Shown: positions 20,963 to 30,591 of the stretch, piece by piece | How positions within the stretch are numbered: position 1 is the first letter of the stretch | Layout: each line of letters starts with the position of its first letter | Assembly (NCBI GenBank): GCA_900120415.1 | Contig: FQLW01000006.1 | Coordinates: 62,001-126,000 of the forward strand | Source of the DNA: Urmitella timonensis | GTDB taxonomy: Bacteria; Actinomycetota; Actinomycetes; Actinomycetales; Actinomycetaceae | Direction: 5' to 3' | Length of the DNA: 64,000 nt | Program-made: the position numbers and the translations under genes | Notes under the pieces: model-generated | Database searches by the model: none | What the model saw: only the letters and a program-made list of their open reading frames with translations | What the model was told of the DNA's origin: nothing

Positions 20963-21385
20963 TTATTCCTCAGCAGCTTGGGTAGGAGGGGTACCGCCCT
21001 CTATTTTCCCTGTTTTCAAGGTAACGTAGCCGGTTTCTCCGGCGGGAACATAACCATTCTTCAGGGCGGCTTCTCGCACCCGTTCAGGACTAGATTGGGA
21101 GTTTACCTGGGAACGCACCCGTTGATTCTCCTCTTTAATCTGCGCCAACTGCACCTGATCATCGTGGATTTGGTAGGAAATAACCGCTAGTTGCGTATTT
21201 ATTAAGAGGGGGGAAATTATTAGGGCAGCGAGAGTCAATGCGGCAGCGATTATTTTTGCTACCAGCGGGGAGCGCTTCTTGGCTGTTTGACCCTCCCCAA
21301 CTACTCGCAAATTGCGGGTGTTAAAAGCGCGAACCGTCCTAGGTCGCTTGGGGGATATCTGACGGGCAGCTGCAAAATTAGGCAT
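20963..21385 (-). CDS. ftsL: FtsL-like septum protein
   Basis: 140 residues from the ATG at 21385 (PNFAAARQ), which overlaps the rsmH stop. A further in-frame TTG lies upstream at 21397. Topology is a basic cytoplasmic tail, one membrane helix (IIAAALTLAALIISPLLI) and a heptad-like coiled coil (QIHDDQVQLAQIKEENQRV), then a short acidic tail. Sequence conservation in FtsL is poor, so the call rests on size, topology and position between rsmH and ftsI. FtsL stabilises the FtsQ-FtsB-FtsL complex that activates FtsWI. Confidence 0.85.
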   Translation of the reverse strand: MPNFAAARQISPKRPRTVRAFNTRNLRVVGEGQTAKKRSPLVAKIIAAALTLAALIISPLLINTQLAVISYQIHDDQVQLAQIKEENQRVRSQVNSQSSPERVREAALKNGYVPAGETGYVTLKTGKIEGGTPPTQAAEE

Positions 21386-22373
21386 TTTGTTCCCCAATCT
21401 TTTCGGTTTGCATCCTCAACTTCTGAATTGCCCGCAACCGCACCGATGCGGAGCGCGGGTTTTTTTCGATTTCGGCGGCTTCAGCTTTTTCAGCTCCACT
21501 GGTTAAAAGAGCGAAAGCTGCGGGTTTATACACGGGAATACCCCCTGGCATTTGCGAGGTCACTACCTGCCTAAATGCCTGTTTTACTATCCGATCTTCA
21601 AGGGATTGATAGCTTTCAACTACTAACACCCCACCGGGAGCTAGGGCATCTAAAGCGGTGGGCACCGCGGCACTGAGGATAGATAACTCCTGATTAACCG
21701 CTATCCTTAGTGCCTGGAATGTACGTTTTGCGGGGTTGCCTCCGCTGCGCCTAGCAGGTGCAGGAATTGAGTCTCGCACTATCTCTACGAGCTGTTTTGA
21801 CGTTTCTATCGGCGTTTCTTGGCGTTTTTCTACTATGGCGCGGGCGATGCGGGTAGCGAATCTTTCTTCCCCATATTCGCGCAGTATCTTACTTATTTGC
21901 TCCCCCGACAACTCGGCAAGCAACTCCCGGGCACTCTTGCCTTTGCTTTGATCCATGCGCATATCGAGTTCGCTATCCTGGGCGTAGCTGAATCCGCGAG
22001 CGGTATCATCTAGTTGCATAGAGGAAACCCCTAAGTCCATCAATATTGCAGCTAAAGGATATTTATCGTCGCTGTAGGCACTGGCGACTGCCCCAATTGC
22101 GTCATAGGTGGCGTGCACTGCCTTGAACCGTTGGGAATAGTTTTGCAATCTCGACATAGAGCTAGCGAGCGCCTGTTTGTCGCGGTCAATTCCTATCAGA
22201 TGTACTTGGGGATAGGTCTTTAGGATTAGTTCACTGTGCCCTCCTAGCCCTAGGGTGGCATCGATTATTAGGGCGCGACCGTTTTTTCCCGCTTGTTCGA
22301 CACCTTTCCCTAAGAGCGCGATGCAGCGCTCAGCCAGCACTGGCTGGTGGGTAAAAGTTACGTGTCTAGGCAT
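21378..22373 (-). CDS. rsmH: 16S rRNA (cytosine1402-N4)-methyltransferase
   Basis: 331 residues (older name mraW). It methylates C1402 in the 16S rRNA decoding centre using S-adenosylmethionine. Family motifs: HQPVLAERCIALL, the SAM loop DATLGLGGHSE, LMDLGVSSMQLDDTARGFSY and RTFQALRIAVNQEL. It follows mraZ by 121 bp and overlaps ftsL. Confidence 0.97.
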   Translation of the reverse strand: MPRHVTFTHQPVLAERCIALLGKGVEQAGKNGRALIIDATLGLGGHSELILKTYPQVHLIGIDRDKQALASSMSRLQNYSQRFKAVHATYDAIGAVASAYSDDKYPLAAILMDLGVSSMQLDDTARGFSYAQDSELDMRMDQSKGKSARELLAELSGEQISKILREYGEERFATRIARAIVEKRQETPIETSKQLVEIVRDSIPAPARRSGGNPAKRTFQALRIAVNQELSILSAAVPTALDALAPGGVLVVESYQSLEDRIVKQAFRQVVTSQMPGGIPVYKPAAFALLTSGAEKAEAAEIEKNPRSASVRLRAIQKLRMQTEKIGEQNA

Positions 22374-22494
22374 ATTTTCCTTCGGGACAAGTGGGAACTA
22401 CAGGGCTGATTTTTGGAGAACCAGGACTCTCCCCGACGATCTGCTACCGGGGAAGAGGTGTCAGAGCATTCGGGAAGAGACCAGGTACTCCAGG

Positions 22495-22926
22495 TCAAAA
22501 CATTCCGGGTATCACTTCCTCCCCGGTTTGAGAAAAGGATTCTTCTTGTTCGGCTAGATACTGGTTCCAGGTGTGTGCGTTCCAGATTTCTACGCGCGCA
22601 CCTGCGCCTATAACGGCTAGTTCTTTTCCTAAATCGGCATAGGTGCGCAGTTGGGGCGGAATCACTATTCTGCCTTGTTTGTCGGGGATCTCATCTGAGG
22701 CTCCAGATAGCATTACCCGCACATAGTTGCGACCTTGGCGGGAGGAAAGTGGAGCCCGGCGTAACTCTTGATACATTTCCTCAAACTCTTGAGCGGGAAA
22801 AACGTAGAGACAGCGGTCTTGACCTCTGGTGATAACGAGACCGCCTGCTAGTTGATCACGGAATTTAGCTGGAAGAATTAGGCGTCCTTTTTCATCCATT
22901 TTCGGTTCATAGGTACCGAGAAACAC
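22495..22926 (-). CDS. mraZ: Transcriptional regulator MraZ
   Basis: 143 residues with two tandem SpoVT/AbrB-like halves: [20 protein letters not shown] and [19 protein letters not shown]. MraZ is a ring-forming DNA-binding repressor of its own dcw operon. The GTG start at 22926 is set by a near-perfect ribosome site (AAGGAGGTG). Its predicted binding repeats lie immediately upstream. Confidence 0.97.
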   Translation of the reverse strand: MFLGTYEPKMDEKGRLILPAKFRDQLAGGLVITRGQDRCLYVFPAQEFEEMYQELRRAPLSSRQGRNYVRVMLSGASDEIPDKQGRIVIPPQLRTYADLGKELAVIGAGARVEIWNAHTWNQYLAEQEESFSQTGEEVIPGMF

Positions 22927-22954
22927 TTACGCCACCTCCTTTTCAGCCAGTTAG

Positions 22955-22980
22955 CTCCACTTTACCCCACTTTTCCCCAC
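22955..22980 (-). promoter_or_regulatory. MraZ box: three G-rich repeats at 10-bp spacing
   Basis: Read on the minus strand, GTGGGG, GTGGGG and GTGGAG are spaced exactly 10 bp apart, ending about 28 bases before the mraZ start. Known MraZ operators are direct repeats of a TGGG-type core with 10-bp spacing, so this is very likely the autoregulatory operator of the dcw operon. Confidence 0.82.
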
Positions 22981-23200
22981 TTAGACACAAAAAATGAGCG
23001 TTTCCCCAAAAAGATTAGAAATAATTCAGGCTTAAATCTGACTTGACCTGCAAGTAGACACAGTGGAGGAAAAAAGAGAGTTACTGACTACAAAAGGTGA
23101 ATACCTAAACAGCAGCCAGAAAAAGATGCGAAAGCTGAAACCTTAGAAAAAGGAAACCCCAAAACCAGCGGGGAAAAGAAAGATAAGTAAAAGCCTCTAG

Positions 23201-23617
23201 CTAGCCAGCGTTATTGCGGCGATTCCACTTATCTTCTTGACGCTGCCTAAAACTTGGAGCAGCCACCGAGGAAGAGGATTGCCCCTTTTTGACAGATTTG
23301 CCAGAGCTAAGCCCAAAAGTAGCGAAGCGGGAATTCATCGGCAAGGTTACCGAAATGAGCAGTACCACAAAACCGAAAACTGCAATCACCACAGCTAACA
23401 GTTTTGAAATTGACCACAGAGAAATCCCTACCACCAACAGAATTATCCCTACCACAACCAGGAGCGTCATGGCAGCTATCAGCTTGGGAGAAAGATTAAC
23501 TTTTTGTGTCTTTACGCTATTAGAGGTTTCTTCCTGGGAAGGTGGTGCTACCTGGACATCAGAAAACTGACGTTCCATATCTGCCAGAATCTGTTTTTCT
23601 TTCTCAGACAGTCCCAC
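23201..23617 (-). CDS. DUF3040 membrane protein
   Basis: 138 residues. The opening MGLSEKEKQILADMERQ is the hallmark of the actinobacterial DUF3040 family. Two adjacent hydrophobic segments (about 46-66 and 70-92) follow, then a basic tail. The function is unknown. The gene sits between dinB and mraZ, a position I associate with actinobacterial dcw regions. Confidence 0.85.
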   Translation of the reverse strand: MGLSEKEKQILADMERQFSDVQVAPPSQEETSNSVKTQKVNLSPKLIAAMTLLVVVGIILLVVGISLWSISKLLAVVIAVFGFVVLLISVTLPMNSRFATFGLSSGKSVKKGQSSSSVAAPSFRQRQEDKWNRRNNAG

Positions 23618-23671
23618 AGTAGTTCACTCCTCTCCTAGCTGACACTAACCAGCATAAAACAAAACTCTAGT

Positions 23672-24925
23672 TCAGCGAGATTCACTTTCATAACCCGAAA
23701 CCTCACGAAGATTATCTACAGCCACTAAGGTGGCTGGCAGCAAGGAAATATCACCAAATTTCTGATGGATTTTATCCATTGCTATTTCTGCCGCCCGTCC
23801 TCGCCCATCACTGTCCCAAGACATTTGCACCCCGGAAGAAGGGGCAGATAAATCCTTCGTAGTTACCCCTACTAGACGAATTCCCCCATGCGGCATTTTT
23901 TCTTTCGCAAATAAGCCCAAGGCAGCCTGAGCAATATCGCGAGCAACGTCGGTAGGTTGCAAAAGGGTACGCGAACGAGTCCAGGTACGAAAATCGGCAG
24001 CTCGCAGCTTAATGGTGACGTTAGCAGCTAAAAGATTATTTGCTCGCAGCCGGGCAGCACATTGATGAGCCTGACTAAGCAAAGTTGAGGCTATTTCTTG
24101 GCGCGAATGCACATCGAGCGAAAAAGTAGTTTCGGTGCCAATCGACTTTTCTTTGGGTTCAGCGCCAACCGGGCGGGAATCTTGCCCCCTGACCATCTGA
24201 TATAAACGCACCCCCATAGCTTTCCCAAACAGCGAGTTCATTTGGGAAATACTTAGATCAGCTAGTTGCCTAACTGTTTCAATCCCTTTACTTTCTAGTT
24301 TTTTACCGGCAGCCTGGCCAATACCGGGAATCGCCCCCACCGGCAGCATATGTAAGAACTCTAAAGTTTTAGTGTCCGGTACTAACAGAATGCCATCTGG
24401 TTTAGCATGGGCAGAAGCAATCTTCGCGATTAGCTTATTGCAACCAATACCTACCGATGCGGGAAGCGACAGCTCACTGCGGATGCGTCCTCGCAATAAC
24501 CGCGCTATTTGCACCGGGGAGCCTAAACGCCTCCTAGCCCCCGAAACATCTAGAAATGCCTCATCAATCGAGATTTGCTCTATCACCGCCGTAATCTCCC
24601 CTAACAGGGACATCACTTTTCGCGACAGTGCCGCATAGTAAGCATGCCCCGAAGAGACCACAATCGCTTCCGGACAAAGCCGTTTAGCTTGAGAAACCGG
24701 CATAGCGGCATGGATACCTCGCGCCCTCGCCTCATAGGAAGCAGAAGACACTACCCCGCGGTTACCACTTCCCCCCACAATCACCGGTTTTCCCCGCAAA
24801 GAGGGATTGCGTAAAATCTCGGCTTCCACGAAGAAAGCATCCATATCGACATGCAAAATATCGGTTCTGCTATCATCACTACCCCAATCGCGTTTAGCGG
24901 CAGCGCAGTAGGGGGACTTACTCAC
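23672..24925 (-). CDS. dinB: DNA polymerase IV (Y-family)
   Basis: 417 residues from a GTG start. Y-family polymerases copy past damaged bases with low fidelity. Palm and catalytic motifs are intact: ILHVDMDAFFVEAE, SASYEARARGI, QISIDEAFLDVSG. The helix-hairpin-helix region contains LPVGAIPGIGQAAGKKL, and the little-finger domain contains SIGTETTFSLD. I see no LexA box in the 30 bp separating it from the PAC2 gene, and no beta-clamp motif I can name at the C-terminus. Confidence 0.95.
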   Translation of the reverse strand: MSKSPYCAAAKRDWGSDDSRTDILHVDMDAFFVEAEILRNPSLRGKPVIVGGSGNRGVVSSASYEARARGIHAAMPVSQAKRLCPEAIVVSSGHAYYAALSRKVMSLLGEITAVIEQISIDEAFLDVSGARRRLGSPVQIARLLRGRIRSELSLPASVGIGCNKLIAKIASAHAKPDGILLVPDTKTLEFLHMLPVGAIPGIGQAAGKKLESKGIETVRQLADLSISQMNSLFGKAMGVRLYQMVRGQDSRPVGAEPKEKSIGTETTFSLDVHSRQEIASTLLSQAHQCAARLRANNLLAANVTIKLRAADFRTWTRSRTLLQPTDVARDIAQAALGLFAKEKMPHGGIRLVGVTTKDLSAPSSGVQMSWDSDGRGRAAEIAMDKIHQKFGDISLLPATLVAVDNLREVSGYESESR

Positions 24926-24955
24926 CGTTCAGCTCTTCCTAGTGTCCAGGTAGCG

Positions 24956-26269
24956 TCAGTTTCCACCTTGAGCATCATCTTCGGTGACGCTTTCACCAGC
25001 GCTAGGAGGCGGAGGGGGCGGAGCGGGAATATCGATTTTTTCCGCAGAATGCGAGTTTTCAGTTTGCTGAGGACGCGAGCGACGCGGTGGGAAATGCCGC
25101 CCCTTGGGAATCGGCACCGCTAGGGAATCGTCTTTATCTGCCTGGGGGCTTCGCTGCCCAGATACCGAACCATCTGGGCTTTCTAGCCGGCTCTTGTCGT
25201 CTTCTACCGGAGTATCCACCCGGCTAGGGGCAGGGGATACTGTACGAGCGGGTAACTTCGGTTCGTCGGGGAGCAGCTGATTCAAAGCGGCCTTTTTAGA
25301 AAGATGTGCCAGCAAATCGTCACGTCCCCCTAAAAGCCCGTCAGCATTATTATCGGGAGTTTCTTGCGTATTTACCTCTGCCAAGAACCTTTCAATACGT
25401 TCTGCGATTGCTTCCCCGGAACGTGAATTTACCGACTCCGCCAAAGATTTCGGATGTAGCTCTCCCCAAGGAGAAGTTAAGGCCTCATCGTAGTGTTCTT
25501 CCATTTTCTCGATGAGCTCTTTAGCTTCGGGGTTTTCCTCTATTTGCTGGTTTATTTCTTTGGTCATCTGGGCGCTGGCAGCTTCCAAATCCCCCAAAGG
25601 TAAATCCAGGTTCAAAGTTTCAGATAGATATTGAATCGCGCTGACCGCACCGGGAGGAAATTGCCCATCTGCTAGGTAATATGGCACTCCCACAATCAGC
25701 CCTCGGGCTTTGACGGAAATCATTTTGAATAGCATCTGCAAGTACTGCCCGAAAGAGGCGGTGATAATAAAAGTTCCCGGCATTTGGGTTTGGGGAGGCA
25801 ACAGATCAGAATTCGGGGAAGTTTGATTAATAAAAGGAATCCGAGTGTGCGGGATATTTGCCGCGATTCCCATCAAATCAACCGCTTGCTTCACCCCCAT
25901 CTTCTTACAGACCTCAAAAATCGCTAACGAAAAGTCTTCCCAGTTGATGTCAGGTTCCAAACCTCTAAGCAGTAAAACATTACGTCCGGAATAGTCGGTG
26001 ATTCGCTCTAGGGTGCAACTGGGATAACGCATATCGGTCATCGTCCAGTTTTCGATAGTGATTCGAGGGCGACGGGCTCGATAATCCAAAACCGTTTCCA
26101 GAGCGAAACGAGCAACTTCTTCATGCGGGAGAGCATGCAATAGCTGTTCAATAATCATTCCCCCAATATCGCCAGCATCTATTGCCCCAGAAAATGCGTA
26201 AAGTAGCACTTCAGCCTGAGTGTCCTCATAGGCCGGACCGGGAATTACAAAACGGCTATGCTTGGTCAT
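24956..26269 (-). CDS. PAC2-family protein
   Basis: 437 residues. The N-terminal 270 residues form a PAC2 (proteasome assembly chaperone 2-like) domain: VLLYAFSGAIDAGDIG, MTDMRYPSCTLERITDYSGR, LLLRGLEPDINWEDF and GVPYYLADGQFPPGAV. In actinobacteria this family is widespread and of unclear function. The last 130 residues look disordered, with a charged linker and a run of prolines (APPPPPPPS). It is divergent from helD, with 131 bp between the two starts. Confidence 0.85.
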   Translation of the reverse strand: MTKHSRFVIPGPAYEDTQAEVLLYAFSGAIDAGDIGGMIIEQLLHALPHEEVARFALETVLDYRARRPRITIENWTMTDMRYPSCTLERITDYSGRNVLLLRGLEPDINWEDFSLAIFEVCKKMGVKQAVDLMGIAANIPHTRIPFINQTSPNSDLLPPQTQMPGTFIITASFGQYLQMLFKMISVKARGLIVGVPYYLADGQFPPGAVSAIQYLSETLNLDLPLGDLEAASAQMTKEINQQIEENPEAKELIEKMEEHYDEALTSPWGELHPKSLAESVNSRSGEAIAERIERFLAEVNTQETPDNNADGLLGGRDDLLAHLSKKAALNQLLPDEPKLPARTVSPAPSRVDTPVEDDKSRLESPDGSVSGQRSPQADKDDSLAVPIPKGRHFPPRRSRPQQTENSHSAEKIDIPAPPPPPPSAGESVTEDDAQGGN

Positions 26270-26400
26270 CTACCCTCCTTTTCTGATTCCAGCCTACCTG
26301 GCTGACGCAAACCATGCATACCCCCTCGCCCAATCTCTAGGCTTTTCAGCTAAAGCAGCTAGAATGGTTGCCTACTTTTTCTACAGGAGGAAAGGCGCTC

Positions 26401-28683
26401 TTGAACGATTCCGCAGAACTGGCACGCGAACAGGCAGCAGTCGATAGCATTTACCAAGTCTTAGATGACACCCGCACTCGTTACCGCCAGCAACAACGCG
26501 CTATTGAGGCACATGGCGCCACCGGTTCGCCCCAGAACCGTTCCGAACGAGACGTGATGTCTGCTCATCTTGGAGATCAAGCTGCCCGTTTAGAGGGAGT
26601 GGAAGAACGTCTAGTATTTGGACAAATAACTCCTTTAGAGGGAGAAAAACTCTATATCGGCCGCGTAGGTTTACAAGACCGCAACCACCAACAAGTTTTA
26701 ATGGATTGGCGGGCAAAGGCCGCTACCCCTTTCTACCAGGCTACCGCGCGTCACCCGCTGGGCATGGCAAGCCGCAGACATATCGGTTTACATCGCCGGA
26801 AAGTTATTTCCTTAGAGGACGAGGCATTCAATATCTCCCATGCCCGCAAGGAAGGGATAGAGCTTCAAGGCGAGGGCGCACTGCTGGCGGCATTGCAAGC
26901 AGAACGCAGCGGACGGATGGGCGATATTGTCGCCACTATTCAAGGCGAACAAGACCGAATAATCCGCGCTAAAACCTCCCAGATTTTGGTGATTCAAGGC
27001 GGACCGGGAACTGGAAAAACTGCGGTGGCTCTACATCGCGCCGCTTTCTTGCTCTATGAACAGTCTGAGCGTCTGGCAAAATCAGGAGTTTTGATAGTTG
27101 GTCCTTCCCCGGCTTTCTTGCGCTATATCGAGCAGGTACTGCCCGCCCTCGGAGAAACCGGGGTGGTATCCACTACCATTTCTACTTTGCTGCCCGGGGT
27201 TCGCGCCCAGGCAACAGAGCACCCAAAAATCGCGGCTTTAAAAGGCGATTTACGCTGGGTAAAACTAATTAAACAGGCAGTGCGTTCCCTGCAGAGAGTA
27301 CCCGATTGCTCCCGAACTATATCTGTGGGGGCTACAAAACTGTTGTTAGCGCCGCAAACCGTGCGGGAAGCGATAAAACATGCACGCCTGAGTGCTAAAC
27401 CCCATAACCAGGCGCGGGAAATCTTTGTTACCCAGGTACTAGATGCTCTCACTGACCAGTATTTAGATGTTGAAAACCGCCGAGAACGCGAACAGTTAGC
27501 CTCCGCCGCCAGCGCGGCCGGTCTAGAAGAGATTGAAACTGTCCGGGACGATCTTAGTGAACGCGCCTTGGTCCGTGAAGAAATACGCGCCAGCATTAAT
27601 GTGCGCCGAGCAGTAAATCTTTGCTGGATGCCGTATTCAGCGCAAAACCTACTACGCCGTCTCTATGCCTACCCGGCTTTTCTTGCTCGTTTCGCCAAGG
27701 AGTTCACGCTCGCAGAGCAAGAAATCCTCTACCGCCCCAAAACGGCGGATTTCACCCCCGCCGATGTACCTCTATTAGATGAGTTAGCAGAATTGCTGGG
27801 AGAAGTTCCCAGCGCTAACTCCTCCAGTTCCACAAAAGCAGCGCGGCAGGTACATGAAAAGGAGCTTTCCCGCGCACAAGCAGCAATTGAAGCTCAAGGC
27901 CTGGGAGATGGAATCGTTTCGGCAACTATGTTAGCCAGTAGAGCTGGCGAAAGCGTTGAGCAAATAGCTCTATCGGAGCGCGCCTACCGCGATCGCAGCT
28001 GGACTTACGGACACGTGGTAGTAGATGAGGCCCAGGAACTATCCCCTATGGATTGGCGTTGTTTGCTACGTCGCTGCCCATCGCGTTCTTTTACGGTAGT
28101 AGGTGATTTAGCCCAACGTATTTGGGGAGGTAAAACCGGCTGGAAGGAGCTATTAGGTCCGGCGGCTAGCGCCTTGGAGGAAGAAGCCTATTTAACGGTG
28201 TGTTACCGCACCCCAAAGGAGATTATGGATTTAGCCGAGAGCGTTAGTGCCGCTGCCGGTCGCCCCTCGCCCTATCCGGTACAGGCAGTACGTAACGATC
28301 CGGGCTGTCTTGTTACTCGACAAGTAGCAGCTATTGACAGTCCTGTTTTGGAAAACGTAATCAAGGAAGAAATCGTTTATCTGGATAATCAACTAGGTAA
28401 AGGACGAGGACGAATCGCCTTGATTTGCGGGAAAAATGATTTTGCAGGCTTGCGCGATATCTGTTCCCAACTGCCGTTTAGAGTCGGCATTGACCCGATT
28501 AGCGAGCGAGTTTGCCTGCTAGATGCGGTTACTTCCAAGGGACTAGAGTTTGACAGCGTGATTTTGCTAGAGCCTGCCCATATCGGAAAACAAAGCGTAG
28601 GTAACTTGTTTGTGGCTATGACCCGTCCTACTCGCCACCTGGTTACTTTACACACCGAGCCTTTACCGGCTGGCTTGAACTAG
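26401..28683 (+). CDS. HelD-type superfamily 1 helicase (RNA polymerase recycling factor)
   Basis: 760 residues from the TTG at 26401, which has AGGAGG at 26385-26390. An earlier in-frame TTG at 26368 lacks a site. An N-terminal coiled segment (REQAAVDSIYQVLDDTRTRY) precedes the Walker A motif (QGGPGTGKTAVALHRAAFLLY). Later motifs are VVVDEAQELSPMDW (Walker B), GDLAQRIWGG, TSKGLEFDSVILLEP and VAMTRPTRHL. HelD proteins remove stalled RNA polymerase from DNA, and some actinobacterial members confer rifampicin tolerance. A UvrD/Rep DNA helicase is the alternative, but the length and N-terminus favour HelD. Confidence 0.85.
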   Translation: MNDSAELAREQAAVDSIYQVLDDTRTRYRQQQRAIEAHGATGSPQNRSERDVMSAHLGDQAARLEGVEERLVFGQITPLEGEKLYIGRVGLQDRNHQQVLMDWRAKAATPFYQATARHPLGMASRRHIGLHRRKVISLEDEAFNISHARKEGIELQGEGALLAALQAERSGRMGDIVATIQGEQDRIIRAKTSQILVIQGGPGTGKTAVALHRAAFLLYEQSERLAKSGVLIVGPSPAFLRYIEQVLPALGETGVVSTTISTLLPGVRAQATEHPKIAALKGDLRWVKLIKQAVRSLQRVPDCSRTISVGATKLLLAPQTVREAIKHARLSAKPHNQAREIFVTQVLDALTDQYLDVENRREREQLASAASAAGLEEIETVRDDLSERALVREEIRASINVRRAVNLCWMPYSAQNLLRRLYAYPAFLARFAKEFTLAEQEILYRPKTADFTPADVPLLDELAELLGEVPSANSSSSTKAARQVHEKELSRAQAAIEAQGLGDGIVSATMLASRAGESVEQIALSERAYRDRSWTYGHVVVDEAQELSPMDWRCLLRRCPSRSFTVVGDLAQRIWGGKTGWKELLGPAASALEEEAYLTVCYRTPKEIMDLAESVSAAAGRPSPYPVQAVRNDPGCLVTRQVAAIDSPVLENVIKEEIVYLDNQLGKGRGRIALICGKNDFAGLRDICSQLPFRVGIDPISERVCLLDAVTSKGLEFDSVILLEPAHIGKQSVGNLFVAMTRPTRHLVTLHTEPLPAGLN

Positions 28684-28755
28684 ATTAATTGCTGATTTAA
28701 GTACCGAAAATCGGACATTTTTGCTAACTGCCTGCTGCGCTGAAAAGATGGGGGT

Positions 28756-29964
28756 ATGACGAAGACAGTTTTACTTGAAGATCCGCATGAAATGGCGGAT
28801 GAAGTTTTTTCCAATTACGACATTGACGTAGAACGTATCAAGGGTTCTCTTGACGAGGACGCACTGATTGAGCGCCTCCAAGACGCGGATATTGTGGGGA
28901 TTCGTTCAAAAACACAGGTCAGTTCCAAAGTAATTGAAAACTGTCCTCGTCTGAAGGCTCTTGGTTGTTTTTGTATTGGAACTAACCAGGTTGATTTAAA
29001 GGCAGCCACCCGACATGGAGTAGCCGTCTTCAATGCCCCCTATTCAAATACCCGTTCGGTGGTTGAGTTAGCTATCGGTCATATCATTAACTTGGCGCGT
29101 CAGGTTGAAACCAGAAACCAAGATTTGCAACGCGGCATTTGGAACAAGAGCGCCTCCGGCTCGCACGAGGTACGCGGGAAGACCCTGGGGATTATCGGTT
29201 ATGGAAATATCGGTACCCAGCTGTCTGTCCTGGCAGAGGCGATGGGTATGAACGTAGTCTTTTACGACTGCGCCCAGCGTCTAGCTATGGGAAATGCTCG
29301 TGCTCAAGCTTCAATGGATCAGGTGTTAAAAACTGCTGATTTTGTTTCTATCCATGTTGATGGACGTCGCTCCAATGCGGGTTTAATCGGTCGGCGTCAG
29401 TTTGACCAAATGAAAGAGGGGGTCATTTTCATCAACTTGTCACGTGGACATGTGGTTGATGTAGATGCCTTGGCAGATAATATCCGCAGCGGAAAGATTG
29501 CCGGAGCCGCGGTAGATGTTTATCCAGAAGAACCAGAAAAGAACGGCAACAAGTTCCACTCTCCGCTTTTAGGTTTGCCAAACACCATATTGACTCCGCA
29601 TATCGGAGGCTCGACTTTGGAAGCCCAATTCGATATCGGTCAGTTCGTGGCACATAAAATTGCCGACTATTGGCGACTAGGTACTACCGAGATGAGCGTT
29701 AATCTACCTAATCTCAATCTTCATGCCCATAAGGATTCTCTGTACCGTCTAGCGTTCCTACACACCAATACCCCCGGCGTATTAGGACGGGTAAATCAGG
29801 TTTTTGCTAATCAAGACGTAAACATTAATGGGCAGATTCTAGGAACTGAGGGACAGGTGGGCTATGCCCTGACTGATATCGCCTCCCAGCTGCCAGTTTC
29901 GGCAGTTGCCGAGATTCGTTCAATGCCGGAAACTATTGCGCTTCGAGTTTTGTCTGTGAGTTAG
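28756..29964 (+). CDS. serA: D-3-phosphoglycerate dehydrogenase
   Basis: 402 residues, the short SerA type with a C-terminal ACT-like domain. It oxidises 3-phosphoglycerate with NAD, the first step of serine synthesis. Motifs: [25 protein letters not shown], the nucleotide-binding loop [15 protein letters not shown], the catalytic region [10 protein letters not shown] and the histidine in LTPHIGGST. The regulatory domain begins near residue 330 ([18 protein letters not shown]). The last 32 bp overlap the end of the convergent nrdR. Confidence 0.94.
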   Translation: MTKTVLLEDPHEMADEVFSNYDIDVERIKGSLDEDALIERLQDADIVGIRSKTQVSSKVIENCPRLKALGCFCIGTNQVDLKAATRHGVAVFNAPYSNTRSVVELAIGHIINLARQVETRNQDLQRGIWNKSASGSHEVRGKTLGIIGYGNIGTQLSVLAEAMGMNVVFYDCAQRLAMGNARAQASMDQVLKTADFVSIHVDGRRSNAGLIGRRQFDQMKEGVIFINLSRGHVVDVDALADNIRSGKIAGAAVDVYPEEPEKNGNKFHSPLLGLPNTILTPHIGGSTLEAQFDIGQFVAHKIADYWRLGTTEMSVNLPNLNLHAHKDSLYRLAFLHTNTPGVLGRVNQVFANQDVNINGQILGTEGQVGYALTDIASQLPVSAVAEIRSMPETIALRVLSVS

Positions 29965-30415
29965 CTTCTTGCTGACGAGCCCGGATTTCATCAATTGCGG
30001 CTTGAAAGTCCTCTAAATCATCAAAGCTGGAATATACCGAAGCGAACCGCAGATAGGCCACCACGTCTAACTCTCTAAGCGGTCCGAGAATGGCGCGCCC
30101 AATTGAGTGACTGTCGATTTGAGATTTTCCGGTAGAGCGCAAATCTTCTTCTACCTGTTGCGCGAGATGAGCCAGATTATCGTCACTGACTGGGCGACCT
30201 TGACAGGCTTTTTTTACCCCGCTAATTACTTTTTGGCGGGAAAAAGGTTCGAGTGTGCCTGAACGTTTACTGACCGAGAGGGCGGAAGTTTCTAAAGTGG
30301 TAAAACGCTTGCAGCATTTCGTACATTCTCGGCGGCGACGGATAGCGTTACCATCTTCAGCCATGCGCGAATCAATCACTCGCGAATCATCGTTATGACA
30401 AAACGGACAGTGCAA
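29933..30415 (-). CDS. nrdR: Ribonucleotide reductase repressor NrdR
   Basis: 160 residues. The N-terminal zinc ribbon (CPFC near residue 3 and CTKC near 32) is followed by an ATP-cone domain ([31 protein letters not shown]). NrdR senses ATP/dATP and represses nrd operons. The TTG start at 30415 follows GGGGGAGAAG. Its 3' end overlaps serA on the other strand by 32 bp. Confidence 0.96.
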   Translation of the reverse strand: MHCPFCHNDDSRVIDSRMAEDGNAIRRRRECTKCCKRFTTLETSALSVSKRSGTLEPFSRQKVISGVKKACQGRPVSDDNLAHLAQQVEEDLRSTGKSQIDSHSIGRAILGPLRELDVVAYLRFASVYSSFDDLEDFQAAIDEIRARQQEANSQTKLEAQ

Positions 30416-30591
30416 ACTTCTCCCCCATATTTTAAGACTCTGGAGGTCTAGCTTATCGCAAGATTTCAGATGGCTGCACCACCGCTACCCCGCTAAACCA
30501 TTTCTAGAAATTGAAATATCCAAAAAACGACAAAACTTGGGTTAGACGTAGAACGCGGAAGCTGACTCTAATAAAACTGAAGGCAGCTGGG

